Source: Rugosimonospora acidiphila
Lineage (GTDB): Bacteria > Actinomycetota > Actinomycetes > Mycobacteriales > Micromonosporaceae
Reading direction: 5' to 3'
Assembly: GCF_039543385.1 (NCBI RefSeq)
Contig: NZ_BAABJQ010000005.1
Span: 396,231 to 460,230, forward strand
DNA: 64,000 nt
In this document: one piece after another, positions 8,504 through 17,161 of the stretch
Position numbering within the stretch: position 1 is the first letter of the stretch
Layout: the number at the start of each line of letters is the position of its first letter
Position numbers and translations under genes: made by a program
Notes under the pieces: model-generated
The model's input: the letters and a program-made list of their open reading frames with translations, nothing else
The model's database searches: none
What the model was told of the DNA's origin: nothing

Positions 8504-9469
8504 ATGGCGCAGGCCACGACGACGGTCGTACTCGATTCCGCCGCACGCGAGGTCGCCGAGGCTGCCGCCAAACCACCGTTTTCGTTCCAGATGACGCCCG
8601 CGCAGGGTCGCGAGGCCCTCACCCAACTGCAGTCGAACCCGGTACCCCGGCCGGAAGTGGACACGCAGGAGATGATGGTGCCGGGCGGCCCGTCCGGACA
8701 GGTACCGGTCAGGATCCTGCGACCGAAAAACGCGACGGGTTCCCTGCCGGCCGTGCTGTACCTGCACGGGGGCGGTTGGGTGTACGGGGACGCGAACACA
8801 CATGACCGGCTCATCCGCGAACTGTGTGTGCTTTCCGGCGCCGCGATCGTGTTTCCCGAATACAGCAGGTCGCCGGAGGCGCGCTACCCCACCGCGCTGG
8901 AGGAGTGCTTCGCGGTCGCGCAGTACATCGCCGAGCAGGGCGAGGCGAACGGCCTGGACGGGGCGCGCATGGCGGTGGCCGGCGACTCGGCCGGCGGCAA
9001 CATGGCGACGGTGCTGACCATGCTGGCCAAGCAGCGCGGCGGGCCGCGCTTCTTGGAGGCGGTGCTGTTCTATCCGACCACCGACGCGCACTTCGACACC
9101 GGCTCCTACCAGGAGTTCGGCGAGGGCTTCTACCTCGGTCGGGAGCAGATGGCGTGGTACTGGGACCAGTACCTGCCCGACCACGACCAGCGCTCGGAGC
9201 CGACCGCCTCGCCGCTGCGCGCCAGCCTCGACGACCTGAAGGGGCTGCCGCCGACGCTCATCATCACGGACGAGGCCGACGTGCTGCGGGACGAGGGCGA
9301 GGCGTACGCGGCGAAGCTGCGGATGGCCGGGGTCCCGGTGGTGGAGGTCCGGTACCAGGGCATGATCCACGACTTCGTCATGCTCAACGCGCTCGCCGGC
9401 ACCGGGCCGGCCCGCGCCGCGATCGCACAGGCCGGCGCGTTCCTGCGCGGCGCGCTCGAGTCCTACTGA
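8504..9469 (+). CDS. Alpha/beta hydrolase, hormone-sensitive lipase family
   Basis: 321 residues. HSL (bacterial family IV) esterase signatures are present: oxyanion motif LHGGGWVYG, nucleophile motif GDSAGG, Asp in TDEADVLRDEG and His in GMIHDFVML, completing a Ser-Asp-His triad. Expected activity is hydrolysis of short acyl esters in the cytoplasm; no signal peptide is visible. The ATG at 8504 is preceded by a strong AGAGGAGG. It stands alone between the HIT gene (divergent) and the alkylation-repair pair, with no evident metabolic partner. The upstream palindrome TGACCGGTCA may regulate it. Confidence 0.9.
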   Translation: MAQATTTVVLDSAAREVAEAAAKPPFSFQMTPAQGREALTQLQSNPVPRPEVDTQEMMVPGGPSGQVPVRILRPKNATGSLPAVLYLHGGGWVYGDANTHDRLIRELCVLSGAAIVFPEYSRSPEARYPTALEECFAVAQYIAEQGEANGLDGARMAVAGDSAGGNMATVLTMLAKQRGGPRFLEAVLFYPTTDAHFDTGSYQEFGEGFYLGREQMAWYWDQYLPDHDQRSEPTASPLRASLDDLKGLPPTLIITDEADVLRDEGEAYAAKLRMAGVPVVEVRYQGMIHDFVMLNALAGTGPARAAIAQAGAFLRGALESY

Positions 9470-9640
9470 CCCGCCCGCACGACTGTCCCGACCGCGCACC
9501 CAGCCCGGCCGTCACGCCCCCGGCCGGGCTGGCCCCGAGCTGACCCGGCCGCTCCGGACTGACCGGCCCGGCGCCGACCTGCGCAACCGGCACGGTCAGG
9601 TCCGAAACCCGCGAGCCAGCGCCCCGGGGTCCGGGGCACG

Positions 9641-11254
9641 ATGGATGGCGTGGAACTCGACTTCGAACGCTGCTACCGGGCGGTCGACTCGCGCGACCAG
9701 CGATTCGACGGCTGGTTCGTGACGGCCGTCACCTCGACCGGGATCTATTGCCGACCGTCCTGCCCCGCCCTGACTCCCAAGCGGACCAACGTCCAGTTCC
9801 ACCCCTCGGCGGCGGCCGCGCAACGCGCCGGCTTCCGGGCCTGCAAGCGCTGCCGGCCCGACGCCGCGCCCGGGTCCCCGGAGTGGGACGTGCGCGCCGA
9901 CGTTGTCGGCCGGGCCATGCGGCTGATCGGCGACGGCGTGGTGGACCGCGAGGGCGTACCGGGGCTGGCCTCACGGTTGGCGTACACGACGCGGCACCTC
10001 AACCGGCTCCTGGCGGCCGAGCTGGGCGCGGGGCCGCTCGCGCTGGCCCGGGCGCAGCGGGCCCAGACCGCACGGGTGCTGGTCGAGGCGACCGACCTGG
10101 GCCTGGCCGAGATCGCCTTCGCGGCCGGCTTCGGCTCGGTACGACAGTTCAACGACACGCTGCGCGAGGTGTACGCGAGCACCCCGTCGCAGCTGCGCGC
10201 CACGGCCCGGGGCCGGGCCGGCGAAGGCGTGCCGGGCACTGCCACGGCCGGCGGGGCCGGGTCGGCCACCCCTGCCGGGGGCGCGGCCGGCACGCTCACG
10301 CTCCGGCTGGCGTACCGGCCCCCGTTGGATGCCCCGGCCCTGATGGACTTCCTCACCGCCCGGGCGGTACCCGGCGTGGAACGCGCCGACGGGAACCGGT
10401 ACACGAGGGCCCTGCGGCTGCCCCACGGCCCGGCCACGGTGGTGCTCACGCCGGCGGACGGGTACGTGTCGGCCGCGCTGCGCCTGAGCGACCTGCGCGA
10501 CCTGGCTCCGGCCGTGGCGCGCTGCCGGCGGCTGCTCGACCTGGACGCCGATCCCCTCGCGGTGGACGAGACGCTGGGCGCCGACCCGCTGCTGGCGCCG
10601 TTGATCGCGAAGGAGCCCGGGCTGCGGGTCCCGCGCGCGGTGGACGGGTTCGAGATCGCCGTACGGGCGATCGTCGGGCAGCAGATCTCGGTGGCCGGCG
10701 CCCGTACCGTCCTGGGCCGGCTGGTGGCCCACACGGCGGCCCAATCCCTGCCGGCCCAGCCCCTGCCGGATCAGCCCCTGCCGGCCCAGGCCGCGTCGGT
10801 CGCGGGCGAGCCCGCCCCGGACGGGCCCGCGCCCGGCGAGTTCACCCCGGCGGCGTCCCGTCCCGACGCGCTCGACGGGCTGGTCCCGTTCCCCGATCCG
10901 GCAGCCGTGGCCGGCGCGCCCGACGAGGCGTTCGCCATGCCGACCGCGCGCCGGGCCACCATCCGGGCGCTCGCCGCCGCCGTCGCCTCCGGCGAGTTGT
11001 GCCTCGACGACGGCGCCGACCGCGCCGAGACCGAGGCGGCCCTGCGTCGTATCCCGGGCATCGGCGCGTGGACCGCCGGGTATGTCGCGATGCGCGCCCT
11101 CGGTGACCCGGACGTGTTCCTGCCGACCGACATCGCGGTGCGCCGCGGCGCCGCCCGCCTCGGGCTGCCCACCGACCCGACGGAACTCGAGGCGCACGCG
11201 CGGCGCTGGCGGCCCTGGCGGTCGTACGCCGTCCTGCGGCTCTGGAGGCTCTGA
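9641..11254 (+). CDS. alkA: Ada/AraC/AlkA fusion: adaptive-response regulator and DNA-3-methyladenine glycosylase
   Basis: 537 residues with three modules. An Ada zinc domain has cysteines at 37, 41, 68 and 71, matching E. coli Ada 38/42/69/72; the first would accept methyl groups from phosphotriesters. An AraC-type helix-turn-helix (about 85-185) follows, then an AlkA glycosylase (about 205-537) with the helix-hairpin-helix in LRRIPGIGAWTAGY and the catalytic Asp in LPTDIAVR (Asp 497). A Pro/Ala-rich insertion of about 60 residues (367-430) splits the glycosylase after VAGARTVLGRL and is longer than usual. It overlaps ogt by one base (TGATG), so sensing, base excision and O6-alkylguanine repair are made together. 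Confidence 0.94.
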   Translation: MDGVELDFERCYRAVDSRDQRFDGWFVTAVTSTGIYCRPSCPALTPKRTNVQFHPSAAAAQRAGFRACKRCRPDAAPGSPEWDVRADVVGRAMRLIGDGVVDREGVPGLASRLAYTTRHLNRLLAAELGAGPLALARAQRAQTARVLVEATDLGLAEIAFAAGFGSVRQFNDTLREVYASTPSQLRATARGRAGEGVPGTATAGGAGSATPAGGAAGTLTLRLAYRPPLDAPALMDFLTARAVPGVERADGNRYTRALRLPHGPATVVLTPADGYVSAALRLSDLRDLAPAVARCRRLLDLDADPLAVDETLGADPLLAPLIAKEPGLRVPRAVDGFEIAVRAIVGQQISVAGARTVLGRLVAHTAAQSLPAQPLPDQPLPAQAASVAGEPAPDGPAPGEFTPAASRPDALDGLVPFPDPAAVAGAPDEAFAMPTARRATIRALAAAVASGELCLDDGADRAETEAALRRIPGIGAWTAGYVAMRALGDPDVFLPTDIAVRRGAARLGLPTDPTELEAHARRWRPWRSYAVLRLWRL

Positions 11255-11754
11255 TGAACACCATCACGATCGATACCCCGGCCGGCCCGTTGAGCGTCGC
11301 CGGCAGCGATGGCGCCGTGGTGGCGGCCGGCTTCACCGCCGACAGCGCGGAGCTTGCCGCGCTGGTACCCCCCGAGCTGCGCGACGGCGCCGACGCGGAC
11401 CTCGATCTGGTCGCCGAGTCCGTCCGGGCGTACTTCGACGGGGACCTCACCGCCATCGACCGGGTACCGGTGCGGCAGCGCACCGGCGGCGAGTTCCGGG
11501 CCCGCGCCTGGGACGTGCTGCGCACCGTGCCGGCCGGCTCCCCAATCAGCTACGCGGAGTACGCGGGCCGGGCCGGGCGGCCCGCGGCGGTACGCGCGGC
11601 GGCGCAGGCCTGCGCGCGCAACGCCGTCGTACTGTTCGTTCCCTGCCACCGAGTTGTACGGACCGGTGGGGCCCTCGGTGGTTACCGATGGGGGATTCAC
11701 GTGAAACGATGGCTGCTCACCCACGAGGGTCGGGTAACGGAAACTCGCTCGTGA
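11254..11754 (+). CDS. ogt: Methylated-DNA--protein-cysteine methyltransferase
   Basis: 166 residues. The acceptor motif PCHRVV contains Cys 131, which takes alkyl groups irreversibly from O6-alkylguanine and O4-alkylthymine. The C-terminal DNA-binding wing (YAEYAGRAGRPAAVRAAAQACARN) is typical of Ogt/MGMT. The start ATG overlaps the alkA stop by one base (TGATG), implying translational coupling. The E. coli Ada C-terminal methyltransferase domain is thus a separate gene here, while Ada's N-terminal domain is fused to AlkA. Confidence 0.95.
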   Translation: MNTITIDTPAGPLSVAGSDGAVVAAGFTADSAELAALVPPELRDGADADLDLVAESVRAYFDGDLTAIDRVPVRQRTGGEFRARAWDVLRTVPAGSPISYAEYAGRAGRPAAVRAAAQACARNAVVLFVPCHRVVRTGGALGGYRWGIHVKRWLLTHEGRVTETRS

Positions 11755-11784
11755 GACGTCGCGGGTAGCGACTACCGTCGAGGG

Positions 11785-13641
11785 GTGTCCGCCGACGTTT
11801 CTCCCACCAAACGTCCGCTAACAAACCTCTGGCGCCTCCGGTCCTACCTCCGCGCCTACGCCGGTTCGATGGTCTGGATGTTCATCGCCGCGGCCGGAGC
11901 GACCGGGGCGAGCATCGTCGTCCCGCTGGTCGTGCAGCAGGTCGTCGACGGCCCGATCCGCCACGGGCAGTCGAGCGGCCTGCTGCTGCTCGGCGCGCTG
12001 GCCCTGGCCCTCGGGCTGATCGAGGCACTGCTGATCTTCATCAGGCGGTGGACCCAGTCGCAGACCTCGCTGGACATGGAGTACGAGATCCGCAACGATC
12101 TCTACGCCCATCTCCAGCGCCTGCCGATGTCCTTCCACGACCGGTGGCAGTCCGGCCAGTTGCTGTCCCGGGTGACCACCGACCTCAGCGTGATCCGCCG
12201 GTTCATGTCCTTCGGCCTGATCTTCCTGGTGGTCAACATCGCGACCTACATCGCGGTGGTGTTCCTGTTGCTGCGGCTGTACTGGCCGCTCGGCCTGGTG
12301 GTCGCGCTCTCCTCGATCCCGCTGTTCCTCGCCTCCCGCAAGTTCACCAAGTTCTACCTGACCATCTCCCGGCTCCAGCAGGACCAGCAGGGCGACCTGG
12401 CGACGCTGGTCGAGGAGTCGGCGCAGGGGATACGGGTGATCAAGTCGTTCGGCCGGCGGCGGCACGTGGCGGGCATGTTCGAGACCGGCGCTCGGCGGGT
12501 GCACGACACCGGGGTGGCCAAGGCGCGACTGCTGGCCCGCAGCTGGGCGGAGTTCGACGCGGTACCCAACGTCACGCTGGCCATCGTGCTGGTCGGCGGG
12601 GCGTACGCGGTGGCCACCGGTGGAATGACCGTGGGCGGCCTGGTCGCGTTCGTCACCCTGCAGCTGATGCTGATCTGGCCGATCGACTCGCTGGGTTGGA
12701 TCATCGCGAACGGCCAGGAGGCGATGACCGCTGCCGACCGGATCTTCGAGGTATTCGACGTCGAACCGTCCATCGTGGACGGTCCGGATCCGCTGGCCGC
12801 GAGCCAGGTCGAGGGGTGTCTCCGGTTCGAGGGGGTCGGCTTCACCTACCCCGGTGCGGACACCCCGGTGCTCAACCGGATCGACCTGGAGGTCCAGCCC
12901 GGTGAAACGCTGGCCATCGTCGGCGTGACCGGATCCGGCAAGACCACGCTGGTGTCGCTGGTGCCCCGGCTCTACGACGTGACCGCCGGCCGGATCACCA
13001 TCGACGGGCGGGACGTCCGTTCGCTGCGCCTGGACTCGCTGCGCGAGATCGTCGGCATGGCGTTCGAGGAGGCCACGCTGTTCTCCATGTCGGTGCGGGA
13101 GAACCTGACGCTGGGCCGGCCGGGCGCGACCGACGAGGAGATCGCCGAGGCGCTGGCGGTCGCCCAGGCCGAATTCGTCTACGACCTGCCCTGGGGCCTG
13201 GCCACCAGGGTCGGCGAGCAGGGGCTGTCGCTGTCGGGCGGGCAGCGGCAGCGGCTCGCGCTGGCCCGGGCGGTGATCGGCAAGCCGCGGGTACTGGTCC
13301 TCGACGACCCGCTCTCCGCGCTGGACGTACACACCGAGGCGCTGGTCGAGGAGGCGCTGGCCAGGGTGCTGCACGGCACCACGGCCCTGCTCGTGGTGCA
13401 CCGGCCGTCAACCGTCGCGCTGGCCGACCGGGTGGCGCTGGTGCGCGACGGCGTGATCGCGGCGGTCGGCACCCACTCGGAACTGCTAGCGACGGTTCCG
13501 GAGTACCGCGCGGTGCTCTCCGCCGAGGCGGACGGCGCACCGCGCGAACACGAGGCGGCGGCGACGCCGGCCGACGGCGTCCCGGTCAACGGAGTCCCGG
13601 TCAACGGCGTCCGGACCAACGGCACGCGGATCGACGCGTAG
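11785..13641 (+). CDS. ABC exporter half-transporter, degenerate catalytic site (subunit 1)
   Basis: 618 residues: six transmembrane helices (about 20-300), then an ATPase domain with Walker A GVTGSGKTT (about 380), signature LSGGQRQR and Walker B VLVLDDPLSALD. The catalytic Glu after Walker B is replaced by Asp (Asp 508), as in the degenerate half of heterodimeric exporters. The partner gene 35 bp downstream has the normal Glu, so the two probably form an asymmetric drug or lipid exporter in the membrane. The C-terminal tail carries a short NGVPVNGVRTNG repeat. The GTG start has TACCGT 6 nt upstream and no Shine-Dalgarno, the leaderless pattern seen across this window. Confidence 0.93.
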   Translation: MSADVSPTKRPLTNLWRLRSYLRAYAGSMVWMFIAAAGATGASIVVPLVVQQVVDGPIRHGQSSGLLLLGALALALGLIEALLIFIRRWTQSQTSLDMEYEIRNDLYAHLQRLPMSFHDRWQSGQLLSRVTTDLSVIRRFMSFGLIFLVVNIATYIAVVFLLLRLYWPLGLVVALSSIPLFLASRKFTKFYLTISRLQQDQQGDLATLVEESAQGIRVIKSFGRRRHVAGMFETGARRVHDTGVAKARLLARSWAEFDAVPNVTLAIVLVGGAYAVATGGMTVGGLVAFVTLQLMLIWPIDSLGWIIANGQEAMTAADRIFEVFDVEPSIVDGPDPLAASQVEGCLRFEGVGFTYPGADTPVLNRIDLEVQPGETLAIVGVTGSGKTTLVSLVPRLYDVTAGRITIDGRDVRSLRLDSLREIVGMAFEEATLFSMSVRENLTLGRPGATDEEIAEALAVAQAEFVYDLPWGLATRVGEQGLSLSGGQRQRLALARAVIGKPRVLVLDDPLSALDVHTEALVEEALARVLHGTTALLVVHRPSTVALADRVALVRDGVIAAVGTHSELLATVPEYRAVLSAEADGAPREHEAAATPADGVPVNGVPVNGVRTNGTRIDA

Positions 13642-13676
13642 CGCGCGGCGGACAGGCCGATTCAGGGGGTAGCAGC

Positions 13677-15518
13677 GTGAGCATCGATGTGGAGGCATGG
13701 CGGGGTCGGGCCGCCGAGGAGGACGCCGAGCGCACCGCGGCCGAGGGCGGCTCCGCCGTCCGGCTGCGCGCCGGATCCCGGGCGCTGCTGGGCTCCCTGG
13801 TGCGCCCGCACCGGCGGATGCTGATGGTGGTGGTCGGGCTGCTGCTTCTGCAGAGCGGCGCCGAGATGGCCGGCCCGTACCTGGTGATGCTGGGCATCGA
13901 CCGGGGCCTGCCGCCGCTGTCCGGGCATCCCCGGCACCCGGGCGTGCTGATCAACATCGGCATCGCGTTCGCCGTGTCCGCGGTCGCCGCGTACTGCGGC
14001 AAGCGCGGCTTCATCGCGCTATCCGGCCGGATCGGGCAGGCCATCCTGTTCGACCTCCGCAACCGGGTGTACCAGCACTTCCAGCGGCTGTCGGTCGGCT
14101 TCCACGAGCGGTACACCTCCGGCCGGGTGATCTCCCGGCTGACCAGCGACATGGACTCGATCTCCGAGCTGCTCGACGGCGGCATCGAGGACCTGGTGCT
14201 CTCCGCACTGTCGGTGGTCAGCGTGGCCGCCATCCTGCTCACCCTGGACGCGCCGATGGCGCTGGTGTCGCTGGTCGCCTTCCCGTTCCTGCTCTGGCTG
14301 TCCCGCTGGTTCCAGCAGAACTCGGCGCGAGCCTACCGGCGCACCCGGGAGGCGGTGGCGCTGGTGATCGTGCACTTCGTCGAGTCGACCGGCGGGATCC
14401 GGGCCGTGCAGGCGTTCCGGCGCGAGCCGCGTAACCAGGAGATCTTCGAGGCGGTCAACAACGACTACCGGCGCGCCAACCTGCGCGCGTTCCAGCTCAT
14501 CTCGCTGTTCTCGCCGGGCATCAAGGTGATCGGCAACGTGACCATCGCGGCGGTGCTCACCTACGGCGGGTACCGGGTGCTGCACCACCACACCGAGATC
14601 GGTGTGCTGGCCGCGTTTCTGCTGTACCTGCGCAAGTTCTTCGAGCCCATGCAGGACCTGTCGCAGTTCTACAACTCGTTGCAGTCCGCGACCGCGGCCC
14701 TGGAGAAGCTGTCCGGCGTGCTGGACGAGCCCCCGGCCGTACCCGAGCCCCCCGCACCGCTCGCCCTGCCGTCGCGGGGCGCGCGCGGCGAGGTCGAATT
14801 CGACCGGGTCTCCTTCGGGTACCGGCTCGACCGGCTCGTGCTGCCCACCTTCGATCTGCGCATCCCGGCCGGCCAGACGCTCGCCGTGGTCGGCGCGACC
14901 GGCGCCGGCAAGACCACCATCGCCAAGCTGGTCTCCCGCTTCTACGACCCGACCGGAGGGCGGGTCCGGCTGGACGGGGTCGACCTGCGGGAACTGTCGG
15001 ACGAGGAACTGCGCGCGGCTGTGGTGATGGTGACCCAGGAGAACTACCTGTTCTCCGGTACCGTCGCGGACAACATCCGGTTCGGGCGACCGGCCGCCTC
15101 CGACGAAGAGGTGGTCGCCGCCGCCCGGGCCATCGGCGCGGACGGCTTCATCCGGGCGCTTCCCGAGGGGTACGGGACGGACGTGCGCAAGCGCGGCGGC
15201 AGGCTGTCGGCCGGGCAGCGCCAGTTGGTCGCGTTCGCCCGGGCGTTCCTCGCCGACCCGACGGTGCTCATCCTCGACGAGGCCACCTCGTCCCTGGACG
15301 TCCCCTCCGAGCGCCTGGTACAGCACGCCCTGCGCACGATCCTGGCCTCCCGTACGGCGATTGTCATCGCGCACCGTCTGTCCACTGTGGAGATCGCCGA
15401 TCGGGTTCTGGTGCTCGACGGCGGCGCCGTCGTGGAGGACGGCAGCCCGGACGTACTCATTCAGGGCGAGGGGCGCTACGCGCGGCTGCACCGGCAGTGG
15501 CAGGACAGCCTCGTATAG
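13677..15518 (+). CDS. ABC exporter half-transporter with intact catalytic site (subunit 2)
   Basis: 613 residues: six transmembrane helices after a charged N terminus of about 35 residues, then an ATPase domain with Walker A GATGAGKTT, signature LSAGQRQL (Ala replaces the first Gly) and Walker B VLILDEATSSLD with catalytic Glu 535. The GTG start has AGGGGG about 6 nt upstream. Translation follows subunit 1 after 35 bp, so the pair is an operon. Heterodimeric exporters typically pair one canonical and one degenerate nucleotide site; the substrate cannot be inferred here. Confidence 0.93.
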   Translation: MSIDVEAWRGRAAEEDAERTAAEGGSAVRLRAGSRALLGSLVRPHRRMLMVVVGLLLLQSGAEMAGPYLVMLGIDRGLPPLSGHPRHPGVLINIGIAFAVSAVAAYCGKRGFIALSGRIGQAILFDLRNRVYQHFQRLSVGFHERYTSGRVISRLTSDMDSISELLDGGIEDLVLSALSVVSVAAILLTLDAPMALVSLVAFPFLLWLSRWFQQNSARAYRRTREAVALVIVHFVESTGGIRAVQAFRREPRNQEIFEAVNNDYRRANLRAFQLISLFSPGIKVIGNVTIAAVLTYGGYRVLHHHTEIGVLAAFLLYLRKFFEPMQDLSQFYNSLQSATAALEKLSGVLDEPPAVPEPPAPLALPSRGARGEVEFDRVSFGYRLDRLVLPTFDLRIPAGQTLAVVGATGAGKTTIAKLVSRFYDPTGGRVRLDGVDLRELSDEELRAAVVMVTQENYLFSGTVADNIRFGRPAASDEEVVAAARAIGADGFIRALPEGYGTDVRKRGGRLSAGQRQLVAFARAFLADPTVLILDEATSSLDVPSERLVQHALRTILASRTAIVIAHRLSTVEIADRVLVLDGGAVVEDGSPDVLIQGEGRYARLHRQWQDSLV

Positions 15519-15533
15519 GCCACAATCTCTACA

Positions 15534-16142
15534 ATGGACGACTCGATCACGCTTGCCGGGCTGCCGATGCCGCTGCGCTGGGAGGTGCCGCCGGCCGGCT
15601 GGTTCGGCTACTCCCCGTCGCTGCGGATGAACGCCGGCCCGGAGACTGACCTGTTCGTGGACCCGGCGGGCGACGCGACGCACCTGAACGCGCCGCGACT
15701 GCTGGGCACTCCCCCGGGGGGCGACTTCCAGTTGTCGGCCTCCGTGCGCGTGGACTTCGCGGACACCTTCGACGCCGGCGTGCTGTTGCTGTGGGCGGAC
15801 GAGCAGCGCTGGGCGAAGCTGTGCTTCGAATTCTCGCCGCAACGCGAACCGATGATCGTTTCTGTGGTGACCCGCGGGGCGTCCGACGACGCCAACGCGT
15901 TCGTGGTGAACGGCAACCGGGTCCGGCTACGGATCTCCCGGCTGGGTCAGGCGTACGCGTTCCACGCGTCGACCTCGTCGGACGGGCGGGACTGGTCGTT
16001 CGTGCGGTATTTCGACCTGGGCGCCGAGGCGGTGCGGATCGGCTTCGAGGCGCAGTCCCCGACCGGGCGTGGCTGCACGGTCGACTTCGACGACGTCCGC
16101 TACCTCCCGCACCGGCTGGCGGACCTGCGCGACGGCTCGTGA
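15534..16142 (+). CDS. DUF1349 (concanavalin-like) domain protein
   Basis: 202 residues, almost entirely one DUF1349 domain, a concanavalin-like beta sandwich related to the yeast regulation-of-enolase-1 protein. Visible features are GWFGYSPS, the DAGVLLLWADEQRWAKLCFE core strand and the SSDGRDWSFVRYFDL strand. No signal peptide is seen, so a cytoplasmic role with a carbohydrate-like ligand is likely but unproven. It begins 16 bp after the ABC exporter pair on the same strand and may be co-transcribed. Confidence 0.82.
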   Translation: MDDSITLAGLPMPLRWEVPPAGWFGYSPSLRMNAGPETDLFVDPAGDATHLNAPRLLGTPPGGDFQLSASVRVDFADTFDAGVLLLWADEQRWAKLCFEFSPQREPMIVSVVTRGASDDANAFVVNGNRVRLRISRLGQAYAFHASTSSDGRDWSFVRYFDLGAEAVRIGFEAQSPTGRGCTVDFDDVRYLPHRLADLRDGS

Positions 16143-16254
16143 CCCGCCACCCGGCGGTAGTCGCCCATCCCGATGGCCGCCCGGCTCGGCGGCCACCGCA
16201 CTACCCCGGCAGCGCACAGCTCGCGGCCACCGCGCTACCCCAGCACCGCCTACC

Positions 16255-17073
16255 TCAGTAGTCGCCGCCGAAATCGCCGCCCCCGAAGTCGCCGCCGTCG
16301 AAGTCGCCCCCGCCAAAGTCACCGCCGCCGAAGTCGCCCCCGCCGTCTCCGTAGCCACCATCGTCGTAGCCGCCGTCGGAGTAGTCCGCCAGCTGATCTT
16401 GACTCTGGTCCTGTCCCTGATCCTGATCCTGATCCTGGTCCTGGGCCTGATCCTGGCCCTGGTCGTAGCCCGCGTCGAAGCCTTGGTCGTAACCGGAGCC
16501 GTACCCCTGGTCGAAGCCGCCGCCGCCCCAGCCCCCGCCGCCGAGCAGGGCGTCGAAGACCAGCGCGCCGCCCACCCCCCAGGCGCCCGCCACCAGCGCC
16601 GTCTTCCACCACGGGTCGGAGTACCAGCCGGCGGGGACCGGGCGGCCGGAGACCATGCCACCCGGGTAGTAGTACGGCGTGCCCGAAGCCGGTCGCGGCG
16701 AGGCGCGGTACTCCTGGCCCTCGACCTGCACCGAGCGCTCCTGGCGGACCTGGCCGGCCTGCCGCTGCCCGGCCAGCGGGGGCAGCTCGGGGCCCGGGTC
16801 CAGGCCGAGCGACACCCGGGCCGCCCGGACATACGCCAGGCCCTCCAGCGCCGTCTCCCGGGCCAGTTCGTACTGCTTGACGGTGGTGGCCCGGTCGAGC
16901 TGGCCGCCGGCCGCGTTATACCGCTCCCCCGCGTCGACCAGGGCCTGCTTCGTGGCCGCGTCCTCGCCCGGCGGCAGGTTCATGATCTGCCCACCGAGCC
17001 GTTCGTACCAGCGCAACGTCTCCTCGCGCGCGTCCGCCAGTTCCCGTTCCTTACGCCTGCGCGACCACCACAT
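16255..17073 (-). CDS. Hypothetical membrane-linked protein with Gln/Asp and Gly/Asp/Phe repeat tail
   Basis: 272 residues of unknown function. The N-terminal part (MWWSRRRKEREL, then about 1-120) is charged and helical, with YERLGGQIMNLPPGEDAATKQAL. A short region with a YYYPGG motif follows, then a hydrophobic segment (ALVAGAWGVGGALVFDALL, about 165-185). The last 90 residues are low complexity: a Gly/Tyr-Asp-Gln stretch, a run of DQ dipeptides, and repeats of GGGDF/GGGDFDGGDFG. Similar glycine-aspartate-phenylalanine tails occur on other actinobacterial membrane proteins. The ATG at 17073 is shared by no other frame; divergent rmuC starts 88 bp away. Localisation and function are unassigned. 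Confidence 0.75.
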   Translation of the reverse strand: MWWSRRRKERELADAREETLRWYERLGGQIMNLPPGEDAATKQALVDAGERYNAAGGQLDRATTVKQYELARETALEGLAYVRAARVSLGLDPGPELPPLAGQRQAGQVRQERSVQVEGQEYRASPRPASGTPYYYPGGMVSGRPVPAGWYSDPWWKTALVAGAWGVGGALVFDALLGGGGWGGGGFDQGYGSGYDQGFDAGYDQGQDQAQDQDQDQDQGQDQSQDQLADYSDGGYDDGGYGDGGGDFGGGDFGGGDFDGGDFGGGDFGGDY

Positions 17074-17161
17074 GCGCCACACGGTACCGGGCCGGAGCCA
17101 CCTGTCCGAGCGGTCGCGAGCCGCCGGGCCATTTGTCGCACCGATCGGGCATGCTGGCGGC

